From Massilia oculi (lineage in GTDB: Bacteria > Pseudomonadota > Gammaproteobacteria > Burkholderiales > Burkholderiaceae_D), in contig NZ_CP029343.1 of assembly GCF_003143515.1 (NCBI RefSeq), forward strand, positions 310,001 to 374,000: a stretch of DNA of 64,000 nt. Direction: 5' to 3'. The notes beneath the pieces were generated by a model. That model saw nothing but the letters and a program-made list of their open reading frames with translations. It was not told the origin of the DNA and searched no databases. Shown here piece by piece: positions 1 through 9,867 of this stretch. Position numbers and translations under genes: made by a program. Each line of letters starts with the position of its first letter. Positions within the stretch are counted from its first letter, which is position 1.

Positions 1-1880
1 AGCAAAACAATGCGCAGGCGCGCACTATCCTGGTGCAGGAAGGTCCAAAGCTGATTGCCGGTGCGCCCTATTCGGTGCGCATCAACTACCTGCGCCTGTT
101 GCGACGGGTACAGGCGGATGCGGGGAACTTCCGCGAAGCCTTCGAGACCAATGAGCTTATCATCGGCCTGGCCAAGGCCGAACGCGATCCGCTCAATCTC
201 GCGCTGGCCAGCCTGGCGCGGGTGCTGCGCCTGATCGAGAACAACGATCCGGCCAAGGCCCTGGGCCAGCTCGAGGCGCTCGGCGCCCGCTACCGCAAGC
301 TGGGCAGTCTCGAATTCACCGCCACCTCCGAAGGGTTGCACGGCATGGCCTACAGCGCGGTCGGCCAGTACGACCGCGCGCTGCACCACTTCCTGCGCGC
401 GCTGGACATGGTGAAGCGCCATCCCGGCCTGTGGAGCCCGCGCGAAGCCGACATCCGGCTGGCGATGGCGCGCATGTACGTCAACTCGCGCGACCCAAGC
501 CGGGCGCTCGAGACGCTGCGCGAGATTCGCACCGGCCCGACCCGGCTGCCGCCGCGCACCGAAGCGGCGGTCCACTTCTTCGAGGGCAGGGCCCTGGTGG
601 CGCAGGACGAACTGGAGACCGCCCTGCAAGCGTTCGAGCGCGCGCTCGAACTGGCCCATGCCCATCAGCTGATCGCGCTCGAAGCCAATGTGCTGGGCAA
701 TATCGCCAACGCCCACCTGAAGGCGGGACGCTTCCAGGAGGCCGAGCAGGCGGCGCGCGCCGCGCTGGCGCCGGCCGAGCGCAGCGAAGACCGGATCAGC
801 CTCCAAATGGCGAAGGCCAACCTCGGGTTCGCCCTGTTCGGCCAGGGCCGCCAGCGTGAAGGCATGCAGCAGGTGGACGCGGTGATCGCCGCGATGCGCA
901 AGGCCGGCGCCATGTCGACCGTCGGCCGCATGCTGGCCGAGAAGAGCCAGGCGCTGGAGGGCGCCGGACGCTTCCGCGAAGCGCTGGCCACCACGCGCGA
1001 ACGCGAAACCGTGACTCAGGAACTGGCGCTCGATGAGCGCAACATGGCGATCTCGGCGCTGCAAGAACAGTTCAAGGCGCGCGAGCGCGCCGCCCAGATC
1101 GACGCCCTGCGCCAGGAGAACGCCGTCAAGGACGCCGAGCTGCGCCACCGCAGCCTGCTCCAGACCGCCGCCTCGCTGGGCGCCTCGCTGGCGCTCTTCA
1201 TGTGCGCGGGCGTGCTATGGATGTACCGCAAGTCGGTGCTGACCGGTCGCCGCCTGGCCGAGCTGAACGACGAGCTGGCCTACCGCTCGGCCCATGACCC
1301 GCTCACCGGCCTGTTCAACCGGCGCTCCTTCCTCGACCGCATGCGCAGCCGCACCGGAGAAGCGGCGCCGCGCCTGGGCTCGGCCGACTGCTACACCCTG
1401 CTCGACATCGACCACTTCAAGCGCATCAACGACGAGTATGGCCACGCGGCGGGCGACGCGGTGCTGGTCGAGGTCGGCAAGCGCCTGCGCGCGGCGATGC
1501 GCGAATCGGACATGGTGCTGCGCTGGGGCGGCGAGGAATTCCTCGTGTACTCCCAGGGCGTGACCCAGGACCAGCGCCCGCTGCTGGTAGGCCGGATCCT
1601 CGACGCGATCGCCGCCACGCCGATCATGCTGGAAGACGGCACCGCGCTCAGGGTCAGCGCCACCGCTGGCGCGGTGTCGCTGCCGTTCGCGCCGAATGAC
1701 GACGGGGCCAGGCCGGAAGCCACGATCCAGCCCGACTGGGAACAGGCGATCGCGCTGGCCGATCGCGCGCTCTACAAGGGCAAGGAAGCGGGCCGCAACC
1801 GCGGCTATATCGTCGCCGGCCTGCGCCGTCCCGAAGGCGGGCTCGAACTCGACCTCGTGCTGCCGGGTGTCGCGGGGTGA
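1..1880 (+). CDS. TPR-repeat diguanylate cyclase (GGDEF), 5' end outside window
   Basis: The frame is open from the first bases, so the gene starts upstream and only its C-terminal part is seen. The N-terminal two thirds is helical TPR-type repeats (AL-x-x-FERALELA-like units). A coiled-coil stretch and one transmembrane segment (about 1165-1225) follow, then a C-terminal GGDEF domain. The active-site motif is intact as GGEEF (about 1527-1541), preceded by DPLTGLFNRR and by LLDIDHFKRIND, which holds the metal-binding Asp. Known for the family: such proteins make cyclic di-GMP from two GTP at the membrane. The TPR part is probably the sensor or partner-binding region, which is inference. It converges with the MHYT kinase gene across about 77 bp. 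Confidence 0.9.
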   Translation, partial: QNNAQARTILVQEGPKLIAGAPYSVRINYLRLLRRVQADAGNFREAFETNELIIGLAKAERDPLNLALASLARVLRLIENNDPAKALGQLEALGARYRKLGSLEFTATSEGLHGMAYSAVGQYDRALHHFLRALDMVKRHPGLWSPREADIRLAMARMYVNSRDPSRALETLREIRTGPTRLPPRTEAAVHFFEGRALVAQDELETALQAFERALELAHAHQLIALEANVLGNIANAHLKAGRFQEAEQAARAALAPAERSEDRISLQMAKANLGFALFGQGRQREGMQQVDAVIAAMRKAGAMSTVGRMLAEKSQALEGAGRFREALATTRERETVTQELALDERNMAISALQEQFKARERAAQIDALRQENAVKDAELRHRSLLQTAASLGASLALFMCAGVLWMYRKSVLTGRRLAELNDELAYRSAHDPLTGLFNRRSFLDRMRSRTGEAAPRLGSADCYTLLDIDHFKRINDEYGHAAGDAVLVEVGKRLRAAMRESDMVLRWGGEEFLVYSQGVTQDQRPLLVGRILDAIAATPIMLEDGTALRVSATAGAVSLPFAPNDDGARPEATIQPDWEQAIALADRALYKGKEAGRNRGYIVAGLRRPEGGLELDLVLPGVAG

Positions 1881-1957
1881 CGAGGATGCAAACGTGAACT
1901 GAACGCGTGGGAAGCATCGCCTCCCCGCCTACAGCGAAAGAGGCAGGTTGCGGGACG

Positions 1958-3952
1958 TTACAGCGAACGCAGCAGGTTGCGGCGGGCGACGATCGCCGCC
2001 ACCGTCTGCAGCAGGGTCGCCGGGGCCACCGGCTTGGTCAGGTAGTCGTCGAATCCCGCCTCCAGCGCACGCTGCTGGTCTTCGCGCCGCGAGAACGCGG
2101 TCAGGGCGATGGCCGGCACGGCCGCCGTCTCGCGATCGGGCATCGATCGGATGCGGCGGATCACCTCGAAACCATCGACCAGCGGCATGCCGATGTCGCT
2201 GATGACGAGGTCGGGCCGGCGCGCCTCGACCAGGCGCAGCGCCTCGCGCGCGCCGGTGGCGGTGAGGACCGTGGCCTCGCTGGCGGCCAGCACCTGCTGC
2301 ACCAGTTCCAGCGAGTCGAGTTCGTCGTCGATCACCAGCACCGTCATGCCTGCCATCTCGGGCGGCGCCAGCGGCAGGCCGGCAAGGGACTCACTCCGCG
2401 CCGCCGGCACCGCGCCGGGCGCCGCCAGCGGCAGGTGCAGGGTGAGGGTGGCGCCCTGCCCTTCGCCGCGGCTGGCGACACTGATCGCGCCGCCCTGCAG
2501 CTCGACCAGCTGGCGCGCGATCGCCAGGCCCAGCCCCAGGCCGCCGTGGCGCCGCGCCGACGAGGAATCGGCCTGGCGGAAGCGGTCGAACACATAGGGC
2601 AGGAATGCGGACGCGATGCCGGCGCCGGTATCGGCAACGTCGATCGCCACCGCGCGCTCGCTCCCCTCGCCTTCCAGCCGCAGCGTGACCGTCACCACGC
2701 CGCCCGGTTCGCTGAACTTGACGGCGTTCGAGATCAGGTTCGACATCACCTGCTGCATGCGCGCCAGGTCGCCGCGCACGGGGCCGACGCGGTGGTCGAT
2801 GCTGGCGTCCAGGCCGACGCTGCGCGCCAGGGCCGCCGGGCGCGCCGTCTCGAGCGCCGCGTGGACGAAGTCCTGCGGCTGGATCGGCGCCGCGTCGATC
2901 CGCACCTTGCCGGCCAACAGGCGGCTCATGTCGAGCATGTCTTCGATCAGCTGCGACTGGGCGCGCGCATTGCGCTCGATGGTTTCCAGGCCGCGGCGCA
3001 GCATGGCGCCGTCGCGCTGGCCCTGCAGCAGCAGTTGCGACCAGCCGAGCATGGCGTTGAGCGGTGTGCGCAGCTCGTGCGACAAGGTGGCGAGGAATTC
3101 GTCCTTCATCTGGCTGACGTTCTCGGCCTCGACCCGGGCGCGCTGCTCGTCGAGATACAGTTGCTGGCGCTCGGCCGCCGCCCGCAGCGATTCGGCGATC
3201 GTGCGGTTGCGCGCCTCGAGGCGCGCATCGAAAATGGTGGCCAGCAGCGCGATACTGAGCAGGGACACGGTGGCCACCGTCACCAATGCCGCCAGCTGAT
3301 CCTGATCGACGCCGCCGAGCGCCGCGCGGCACACGCTGCCGGCCTCGAAGTGGGCGGCGGCCATGCCCGTATAGTGCATGCCGGCGATGGCGCCGCCCAT
3401 GATGACGCTGGCTGCGAACTGCACGGCGCGCCGCGCGCGGCCGCCCTCCCTGCCAGCCTCGTGCAGGCGCAGGCCGATCTGCAGCGCCAGCGCCGAGGCG
3501 CCAATCGCGATCGCGACCGACAGCGCGAACAGCCAGGGCGTGTAGGTGATCGCCGGGTCCATGCGCATGCCGGCCATGCCGGTGTAGTGCATGGCGTTGA
3601 TGCCCAGGCCCATCAGGACGGCGCTCCAGGCCAGCTGGCGGCCCCGGAATGCACGGTGCCGCACATGCCATAGCGCCAGACCGGACGCGACCACCGGCAG
3701 CAACCAGGAGGCGACGGTGATCAGCGGATCGTAACCGACCGGCATCGGCAGGCGGAAGGCCAGCATGCCGATGAAGTGCATGGCCCAGATGCCGCTGCCC
3801 ATCGCCAGCGCGCCGCCGGCGATCCAGAAGTACGGCGCGTGGCCCTGGGCCTGGCGCACCCGCAGCGCCAGGCTGAGCGACGTATACGAGGCCAGGATGG
3901 CGACCAGGATCGACACGAAGACCAGCAGGGGTTCGTAGTACCCGTTCACCAT
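1958..3952 (-). CDS. MHYT-domain hybrid sensor histidine kinase with C-terminal receiver
   Basis: Encodes 664 residues from the ATG at 3952; the longer open frame upstream has no family-like sequence. Residues 1-245 form an integral membrane MHYT sensor, with MHFIGM near 58 and MHYTGM near 121 and 192. These motifs are proposed in the family to bind copper and sense O2, CO or NO. A short coiled coil leads to HisKA, with the phosphoacceptor His at about 292 (SHELRTP). An HATPase domain (DTGAGI, GLGLGLAI) and a receiver domain from about 537 follow, with the acceptor Asp near 586 (VISDIGMP). No output domain is attached, so phosphate presumably passes to a separate Hpt or regulator. The orphan Hpt gene at 11420-11791 is one possible partner, which is a guess. 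Confidence 0.92.
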   Translation of the reverse strand: MVNGYYEPLLVFVSILVAILASYTSLSLALRVRQAQGHAPYFWIAGGALAMGSGIWAMHFIGMLAFRLPMPVGYDPLITVASWLLPVVASGLALWHVRHRAFRGRQLAWSAVLMGLGINAMHYTGMAGMRMDPAITYTPWLFALSVAIAIGASALALQIGLRLHEAGREGGRARRAVQFAASVIMGGAIAGMHYTGMAAAHFEAGSVCRAALGGVDQDQLAALVTVATVSLLSIALLATIFDARLEARNRTIAESLRAAAERQQLYLDEQRARVEAENVSQMKDEFLATLSHELRTPLNAMLGWSQLLLQGQRDGAMLRRGLETIERNARAQSQLIEDMLDMSRLLAGKVRIDAAPIQPQDFVHAALETARPAALARSVGLDASIDHRVGPVRGDLARMQQVMSNLISNAVKFSEPGGVVTVTLRLEGEGSERAVAIDVADTGAGIASAFLPYVFDRFRQADSSSARRHGGLGLGLAIARQLVELQGGAISVASRGEGQGATLTLHLPLAAPGAVPAARSESLAGLPLAPPEMAGMTVLVIDDELDSLELVQQVLAASEATVLTATGAREALRLVEARRPDLVISDIGMPLVDGFEVIRRIRSMPDRETAAVPAIALTAFSRREDQQRALEAGFDDYLTKPVAPATLLQTVAAIVARRNLLRSL

Positions 3953-4083
3953 CGGTGTTGTCCCGTTCTTATCGTGTTCTCGTCGGCATGCGGCATGCCG
4001 CTCGCGGCCAGTGTACACGACCCGGCCGGCGATATCGGGTACGCTTGCATGCCCGTTCAACGCCCGCTTCAGGAGGAAGTCCA

Positions 4084-4716
4084 TTGCCGGATGCACCAAC
4101 GACCGCCCCATCCATCCTGCATGAGCGCCGCGCCCTGCTGCACGGCGCCGCCGCGCTGGCCAGCCTGGCGCTGGCCCCGGTGGCGATCCCGTCCGCGCTC
4201 GCGCAGCAGCCCTTGCCCAAGGTGCCGTATGTGACGACGCCGCAGGCCATCGTCGACCGCATGCTGTCGATGGCGCAGGTCGGACGCAATGACGTGGTGT
4301 ACGACCTCGGCTGCGGCGACGGCCGCATCGTGATCTCGGCCGCCAGCAAGTATGGCGCGCGTGGCGTGGGCATCGATCTCGATCCGGAACGGATCCGGGA
4401 AGCGACCGCCAACGCGCGCGCGGCCGGGGTGCAGGACCGCGTGCGCTTTCGCCAGGGTGACCTGTTCCGCAGTGATTTCAGCCCGGCCACCGTGGTCATG
4501 CTGTATTTGTTGTTCGAGGTGAACCTGCAGCTGATGCCGCAGTTGTGGCGGCAGTTGCGGGTCGGCGCGCGGGTCGTCTCGCACGATTTTCACATGGGCG
4601 CCCAATGGCCGCCGGAACAGATCGTGCGGGTGCGCGACAAGACCCTGTATGCGTGGACGATCACGGAGGAGCTTAAGCAGGAGCTCAGGCAGGAGCTTAG
4701 GCAGGAGCTCAGGTAG
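4084..4716 (+). CDS. Exported class I SAM-dependent methyltransferase-like protein
   Basis: Start chosen at TTG 4084 because AGGAGG lies 8 nt upstream; the open frame runs further up but without family sequence. The 210-residue product begins with a twin-arginine-like signal (ERRALLHG, then a hydrophobic Ala/Leu stretch ending ALAQ). This suggests Tat export, unusual for a SAM-dependent enzyme. The fold is class I methyltransferase: motif I is DLGCGDGRIVI, followed by GVGIDLDPERI. The substrate is unknown. The last residues repeat QELR and are encoded by a 12-bp tandem array whose fourth copy supplies the TAG stop. It is divergent from the MHYT kinase gene, 131 bp apart. Confidence 0.8.
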   Translation: MPDAPTTAPSILHERRALLHGAAALASLALAPVAIPSALAQQPLPKVPYVTTPQAIVDRMLSMAQVGRNDVVYDLGCGDGRIVISAASKYGARGVGIDLDPERIREATANARAAGVQDRVRFRQGDLFRSDFSPATVVMLYLLFEVNLQLMPQLWRQLRVGARVVSHDFHMGAQWPPEQIVRVRDKTLYAWTITEELKQELRQELRQELR

Positions 4717-4728
4717 GAACTCAAGCAG
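4669..4728 (+). repeat. Five-copy 12-bp tandem repeat overlapping a gene's stop codon
   Basis: Units start at 4669, 4681, 4693, 4705 and 4717, with consensus GAGCTCAGGCAG. Copies differ at one to three positions. The fourth copy ends TAG instead of CAG and provides the methyltransferase stop at 4714-4716; the fifth copy lies beyond the stop. In frame the unit encodes Glu-Leu-Arg/Lys-Gln. Confidence 0.9.
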
Positions 4729-4791
4729 CAGAACGAGCGGTGGCCTGGAGCGCGGCCTCGATAGGTCGCACCGGCGGTGAAGACGGGCCTG

Positions 4792-4823
4792 AAAAGAAAA
4801 ACGCCCGCGAGATGCGGGCGTTT
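4792..4823 (-). terminator. Rho-independent terminator downstream of tRNA-Val
   Basis: A 10-bp perfect stem (4799-4808 with 4814-4823) has a 5-nt GAGAT loop. On the minus strand it is followed by a T-rich tract (4792-4800). It lies 14 nt beyond the CCA end of the minus-strand tRNA gene. Confidence 0.75.
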
Positions 4824-4836
4824 CGAGGAATCCTGT

Positions 4837-4911
4837 TGGTGGGAAGTGCAAGTTTCGAACTTGCGACCCCTGCAGTGTGAATGCAGTGCTCTACCCCTGA
4901 GCTAACCTCCC
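4837..4911 (-). tRNA. tRNA-Val (anticodon CAC), copy 1
   Basis: Read on the minus strand, a 7-bp acceptor stem (GGGAGGT with ACTTCCC, one G-U pair) encloses a D arm containing TTAGCTCAGGGGTAGAGCA. The anticodon arm is CTGCA-TTCACAC-TGCAG and the T arm contains GTTCGAA. The discriminator is A73 and CCA is encoded. Anticodon CAC reads GUG valine codons. The tRNA sequence is the same as in the second copy 162 bp away. Confidence 0.95.
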
Positions 4912-5032
4912 AGCGAGGCCGTATTATGCCATAGAGTCTTGATTATTCCAAATGGCAATTGACCAACTTATTTGTACCAATGCCGTGATCTCGAAAGAAA
5001 CACGAGCAGGCAGCGATACCTGCCGCTTGCCG

Positions 5033-5062
5033 AAAACAAGAAGGCCAGCATTGCTGCTGGCC
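5033..5062 (-). terminator. Probable terminator between the two tRNA-Val genes
   Basis: An 8-bp stem (5043-5050 with 5055-5062, loop TTGC) is followed on the minus strand by the T-rich stretch TTCTTGTTTTC. It sits just downstream of tRNA-Val copy 2, suggesting the two tRNA genes are separate transcription units. Confidence 0.6.
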
Positions 5063-5073
5063 CTTGTGAATTC

Positions 5074-5148
5074 TGGTGGGAAGTGCAAGTTTCGAACTTG
5101 CGACCCCTGCAGTGTGAATGCAGTGCTCTACCCCTGAGCTAACCTCCC
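5074..5148 (-). tRNA. tRNA-Val (anticodon CAC), copy 2
   Basis: A second 75-nt gene with the same acceptor, D, anticodon (TTCACAC loop, anticodon CAC) and T arms and an encoded CCA. It is a recent or conserved tandem duplication; the flanks differ, so only the tRNA body is repeated. Confidence 0.95.
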
Positions 5149-5185
5149 GAAGCGAGGCGTATTATGGCACAGAATCACTGTCCCG

Positions 5186-5893
5186 TCACCCCTGCGGAGC
5201 ATAATTCCTCCACACGCAGCTGCCTTTCACGTTCTTGTCGAGGCCGGCCAGCACTTCGTCGTGCGCCGCGAGTTCGTCGCCGCTCGCCGCGACCACGATG
5301 ATCTCGCCCAGCGGCACCACGTCGAGCGCGTCGCCGATGTTCGCGCTTTCGACTTCGACGTCCATCGTCAGCGAGTTCTGGCCGCGGGTCATGGCCAGGT
5401 AGACGTCGGCCAGCAGCTCGGAGTCGAGCAGTGCGCCGTGCAGCTTGCGGTGCGCGTTCGAGATCTCGTAGCGGTCGCACAGCGCGTCCAGTGAATTGCG
5501 CTTGCCCGGATGGAGTTCCTTGGCGTGAACCAGGGTGTCGATCACGCCGCTGCAGTGCTCGACGAAAGGCGGCAGGCCGATGCGGGTGAATTCGTGGTTC
5601 AGGAAGCCCAGGTCGAACGGCGCATTGTGGATGATGACTTCGGCGCCCTGCACGAACTCGCGCAATTCTTCGGCGATCTCATGGAACTTCGGCTTGTCGC
5701 TCAAGAACTCGGTGGTCAGGCCGTGCACCGCCAGCGCCGCCTCGTCCGACTCGCGCTCGGGGTTGATATAACGGTGAAAATTATTCCCGGTGAGCTTGCG
5801 GTTGAAGATTTCGACGCAGCCGACCTCGATGACGCGGTCTCCCGTGCGAGGATTCAGGCCGGTGGTTTCGGTGTCGAGGACGATCTGGCGCAT
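5186..5893 (-). CDS. dnaQ: DNA polymerase III epsilon subunit (proofreading exonuclease)
   Basis: Encodes 235 residues. It belongs to the DEDDh 3'-5' exonuclease family: Exo I is LDTETTGLNP with Asp7 and Glu9, Exo II lies in IIHNAPFDLGFLNHE, and Exo III is in HGALLDSELLADVYL, where His and Asp complete the site. A C-terminal tail after about residue 190 would bind the alpha subunit. The length matches the family. The placement next to rnhA is a classic proteobacterial arrangement (divergent in E. coli; here both are on the minus strand, 84 bp apart). Role: removes misincorporated nucleotides at the replication fork. Confidence 0.95.
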   Translation of the reverse strand: MRQIVLDTETTGLNPRTGDRVIEVGCVEIFNRKLTGNNFHRYINPERESDEAALAVHGLTTEFLSDKPKFHEIAEELREFVQGAEVIIHNAPFDLGFLNHEFTRIGLPPFVEHCSGVIDTLVHAKELHPGKRNSLDALCDRYEISNAHRKLHGALLDSELLADVYLAMTRGQNSLTMDVEVESANIGDALDVVPLGEIIVVAASGDELAAHDEVLAGLDKNVKGSCVWRNYAPQG

Positions 5894-5977
5894 GGTGTTC
5901 TACTGGATAAATTGAAACTGAGATGAAGCGGAGCGAAGTATAGCAAAGCCCGCCCTTGCCTTCCGGCGATGAAAGAC

Positions 5978-6445
5978 TCAGCGCCGCACCGAGGCCGCGC
6001 CGCGATTGGCCAGCACGTCGGCCCGCTCGTTGCCAGGATGGCCGTTGTGGCCGCGTACCCAGCGCCATTCGACGGCGTGCTGCTGCTGCGCCTGGTCGAG
6101 CGCCTTCCACAGGTCATCGTTCTTGACCGGTTCCTTCGCTGCGGTCTTCCAGCCGCGCGCCTTCCAGCCGTGAATCCATTCCGAGATGCCCTTCTGCACG
6201 TACTGGCTGTCGGTGTGCAGCACGACCTTGCACGGACGGCTCAGGACGCCGAGCGCCTCGATCACGGCGCGCAATTCCATGCGGTTATTGGTAGTGTTCG
6301 GCTCGCCACCAAAGATTTCTTTTTCGTGCCCGTTCGAGACCAGGAGCGCGCCCCAGCCGCCCGTGCCCGGATTGCCCTTGCAGGCGCCGTCGGTGAAGAT
6401 CTCGACCTGGGTCGAGGAGGTTGCATTCGATTGTTGTTCGCTCAT
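5978..6445 (-). CDS. rnhA: Ribonuclease HI
   Basis: Encodes 155 residues from the ATG at 6445. The catalytic DEDD set is visible: Asp in [11 protein letters not shown], Glu in NNRMELRAV, Asp in LHTDSQYV, and the C-terminal Asp in GNERADVLA after RGHNGHPG. It degrades the RNA strand of RNA-DNA hybrids (R-loops, primers). The start codon overlaps the stop of the upstream methyltransferase gene by 4 bp (ATGA), so the two are probably translationally coupled. Confidence 0.96.
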   Translation of the reverse strand: MSEQQSNATSSTQVEIFTDGACKGNPGTGGWGALLVSNGHEKEIFGGEPNTTNNRMELRAVIEALGVLSRPCKVVLHTDSQYVQKGISEWIHGWKARGWKTAAKEPVKNDDLWKALDQAQQQHAVEWRWVRGHNGHPGNERADVLANRGAASVRR

Positions 6446-7212
6446 TCCCTGTTCGCTGCCGGCACTGCCGCCGGCCGCTTGCTCGCTTTCTTGTTCCATG
6501 CGGGACCGATGATGTGCATGCCCTTGACCCGCTTGATCGCATGCACCACGTAGACCGCGCCGAGATACGGCCACCAGCGCGCGCCTGCCGATTCCATCAT
6601 CGAGAAGCGGCTGAGCCAGTGAGCCGTGCGGCACGGCGGGGCGTAGCAGCCGAAATGGCTGCGTGTCACGCCCAGATTCAGCAATTTTAGCCAGTCTTTC
6701 AGACGCGGCAAAGAAATGAATTCGCCGGACTCGGGCAGGTAGTCGCTGCGCGTGACGCGCCGGACGCCCTGGCGCATGCCCCACAGGCTGGCCGGATTGA
6801 AGCCGCAGATGATCACCTGCCCTTCCGGAATCAAGACCCGCTCGACCTCGCGCAAGACCTGGTGCGGCTCCGCCGCGAACTCCAGCACGTGCGGCAGCAC
6901 CACCAGGTCGATGCTGCCGGTGGCGAACGGCAGTTCCTCGAAGTCGACCGCGACCGCGATCTGCTTGCCACCCGCGGCAAACGCCAGTTCGTCCGCATGC
7001 GAGGCGCGCGTGGCCGCCTGCCATTTATTGGGCATGCGGCTGGCCGCCAGCGCATCGAGCTGGGGCACGCCGATCTGCAGCGCATTGAAGCCGAAGATGT
7101 CCACCGTGAGCTCGTCCAGGCAGGCCTGCTCGAACGCGCGCACGTAGCCGCCCGCCGGCGATTGCAGCCAGTTGTCGAGCGCTATAATGGATTTTTCGGA
7201 TACGCTATCCAT
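6442..7212 (-). CDS. Class I SAM-dependent methyltransferase
   Basis: Encodes 256 residues. The middle matches a Methyltransf_11-like domain: [24 protein letters not shown] is the post-motif I to motif II region, then [26 protein letters not shown]. The usual glycine-rich motif I is weak. The position directly upstream of rnhA and divergent from gloB is common in betaproteobacteria. The substrate is not known. The Lys/Ala-rich C-terminus ends where rnhA begins (4-bp overlap). Confidence 0.85.
   Translation of the reverse strand: MDSVSEKSIIALDNWLQSPAGGYVRAFEQACLDELTVDIFGFNALQIGVPQLDALAASRMPNKWQAATRASHADELAFAAGGKQIAVAVDFEELPFATGSIDLVVLPHVLEFAAEPHQVLREVERVLIPEGQVIICGFNPASLWGMRQGVRRVTRSDYLPESGEFISLPRLKDWLKLLNLGVTRSHFGCYAPPCRTAHWLSRFSMMESAGARWWPYLGAVYVVHAIKRVKGMHIIGPAWNKKASKRPAAVPAANRE
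7162..7188 (+). promoter_or_regulatory. Candidate sigma-70 promoter for gloB
   Basis: TTGCAG at 7162-7167 and TATAAT at 7183-7188, spacing 15, lie 62 nt upstream of the gloB ATG and inside the 5' end of the divergent methyltransferase gene. The -10 is perfect, but the spacer is short, so this is tentative. Confidence 0.35.
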
Positions 7213-7250
7213 GCCACCCCTTTGACCTTCGCTGGAAGGTTGCTTCTACC

Positions 7251-8063
7251 ATGACGACTCCGCTGCGCACGAACCTCGCTGTATTGACGGTTCCAGCCTT
7301 TAAAGACAATTATCTCTGGCTCATACACGACGGCAGCAATGCAGCCATCGTCGACCCGGGCGACGCCGCGCCGGTCAAGGCTGCGCTCGCCGCGCACAAG
7401 CTGCGCCTGACCGCCATTCTACTCACCCATCATCATGCTGACCATATCGGGGGTGTGCCGGGCTTGCTCCAGGACTGGAACGTGCCCGTGTTCGGGCCAC
7501 GCAACGACGGCATCGCGCTGGTCACGCATCCCCTCGGCGAAGGCGAGCGCATCGACGTGCCGGGGCTGGATCTCGCGCTGGACGTGCTGGATGTACCGGG
7601 GCACACGCTGGGTCACATCGCGTATGTGCGCCGCAGTCCAGGCCAGGACCCGGGCGCCGATTGGCTGTTTTGCGGCGACACGCTGTTCGGCGCCGGCTGC
7701 GGGCGGCTGTTCGAAGGCACGCCGCGCCAGATGATGCTGTCGCTCGGGAAGTTCACCGCGCTGCCGGACGACACGCTGGTGTATTGCGCGCACGAATACA
7801 CGCTGTCGAATCTGCGTTTCGCCCAGGCGGTGGAACCGGACAATGCCGCGCTGGCGGCGCGGGTGCGGGACGATGGCAGGCAGCGCGACGCCGGGCAGCC
7901 GACCATCCCGTCGACGATCGGCCTCGAGCGGGCGACCAATCCCTTCCTGCGCCATGGCGAGGCGCGCATCGTGCAGAGCCTGGTCGAGGCCGGACGCCTG
8001 GCGCCAGGTGCGGCCCCGGTCGACGTCTTCGCGGCGCTGCGCGAGTGGAAGAATACCTTCTGA
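7251..8063 (+). CDS. gloB: Hydroxyacylglutathione hydrolase (glyoxalase II)
   Basis: Encodes 270 residues of the metallo-beta-lactamase fold. The zinc-binding [10 protein letters not shown] motif is at about residues 62-71, with further metal ligands in [24 protein letters not shown] and [14 protein letters not shown]. The C-terminal HAGH domain follows, with RATNPFLR. It hydrolyses S-lactoylglutathione to D-lactate and glutathione, the second step of methylglyoxal detoxification. The gene stands alone and converges with aceB. Confidence 0.96.
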   Translation: MTTPLRTNLAVLTVPAFKDNYLWLIHDGSNAAIVDPGDAAPVKAALAAHKLRLTAILLTHHHADHIGGVPGLLQDWNVPVFGPRNDGIALVTHPLGEGERIDVPGLDLALDVLDVPGHTLGHIAYVRRSPGQDPGADWLFCGDTLFGAGCGRLFEGTPRQMMLSLGKFTALPDDTLVYCAHEYTLSNLRFAQAVEPDNAALAARVRDDGRQRDAGQPTIPSTIGLERATNPFLRHGEARIVQSLVEAGRLAPGAAPVDVFAALREWKNTF

Positions 8064-8073
8064 TTCATCGCAT

Positions 8074-8096
8074 GGCTGGCGGCCATTCCGCCAACC
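8074..8096. terminator. Short hairpin between convergent gloB and aceB
   Basis: TGGCGG and CCGCCA arms (8077-8082 and 8088-8093) flank a 5-nt loop. There is no T tract, so termination here would be weak or factor-dependent. Confidence 0.3.
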
Positions 8097-8105
8097 GTAC
8101 GTGCA

Positions 8106-9695
<1,590 letters not shown>

Positions 9696-9803
9696 ATTGC
9701 CTCCTGAGTTGAATGAAGAATGCGTGGGACGCCGGCGCCCGATCCGGGCGCTGCTTGGCGTTTGTCTTTGCATCAAGTATATTCACTGGAATAGCGCTAA
9801 ACC

Positions 9804-9838
9804 ATACAAAATCTCACAGCATCTGTGTGTTTTTGTAT
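9804..9838. promoter_or_regulatory. 35-bp inverted repeat between aceB and LysR gene, candidate operator
   Basis: Arms of 16 bp (9804-9819 and 9823-9838) match at 14 of 16 positions around a 3-bp centre. The outer 8 bp are ATACAAAA/TTTTGTAT and the inner 5 bp CACAG/CTGTG. The site is 29 nt upstream of the LysR-type start and 108 nt upstream of the aceB start. LysR proteins bind dyads in such divergent gaps and often autoregulate. Confidence 0.5.
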
Positions 9839-9867
9839 CAAATGATAGGCGGGAACGGGTAGGGAAT

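Noticed and set aside
1907..3673. Long plus-strand open frame opposite the MHYT kinase
   Set aside because: It is Arg/His/Gln-rich with no family features. It is a GC-driven shadow of the kinase gene, as are similar long frames opposite aceB, the acyl-CoA dehydrogenase, the ABC exporter and the decarboxylase.
4837..5148. The tandem tRNA-Val genes as integration sites for the foreign element
   Set aside because: The element begins some 47 kb away inside comEC, and no partial tRNA copy is seen at its left end.
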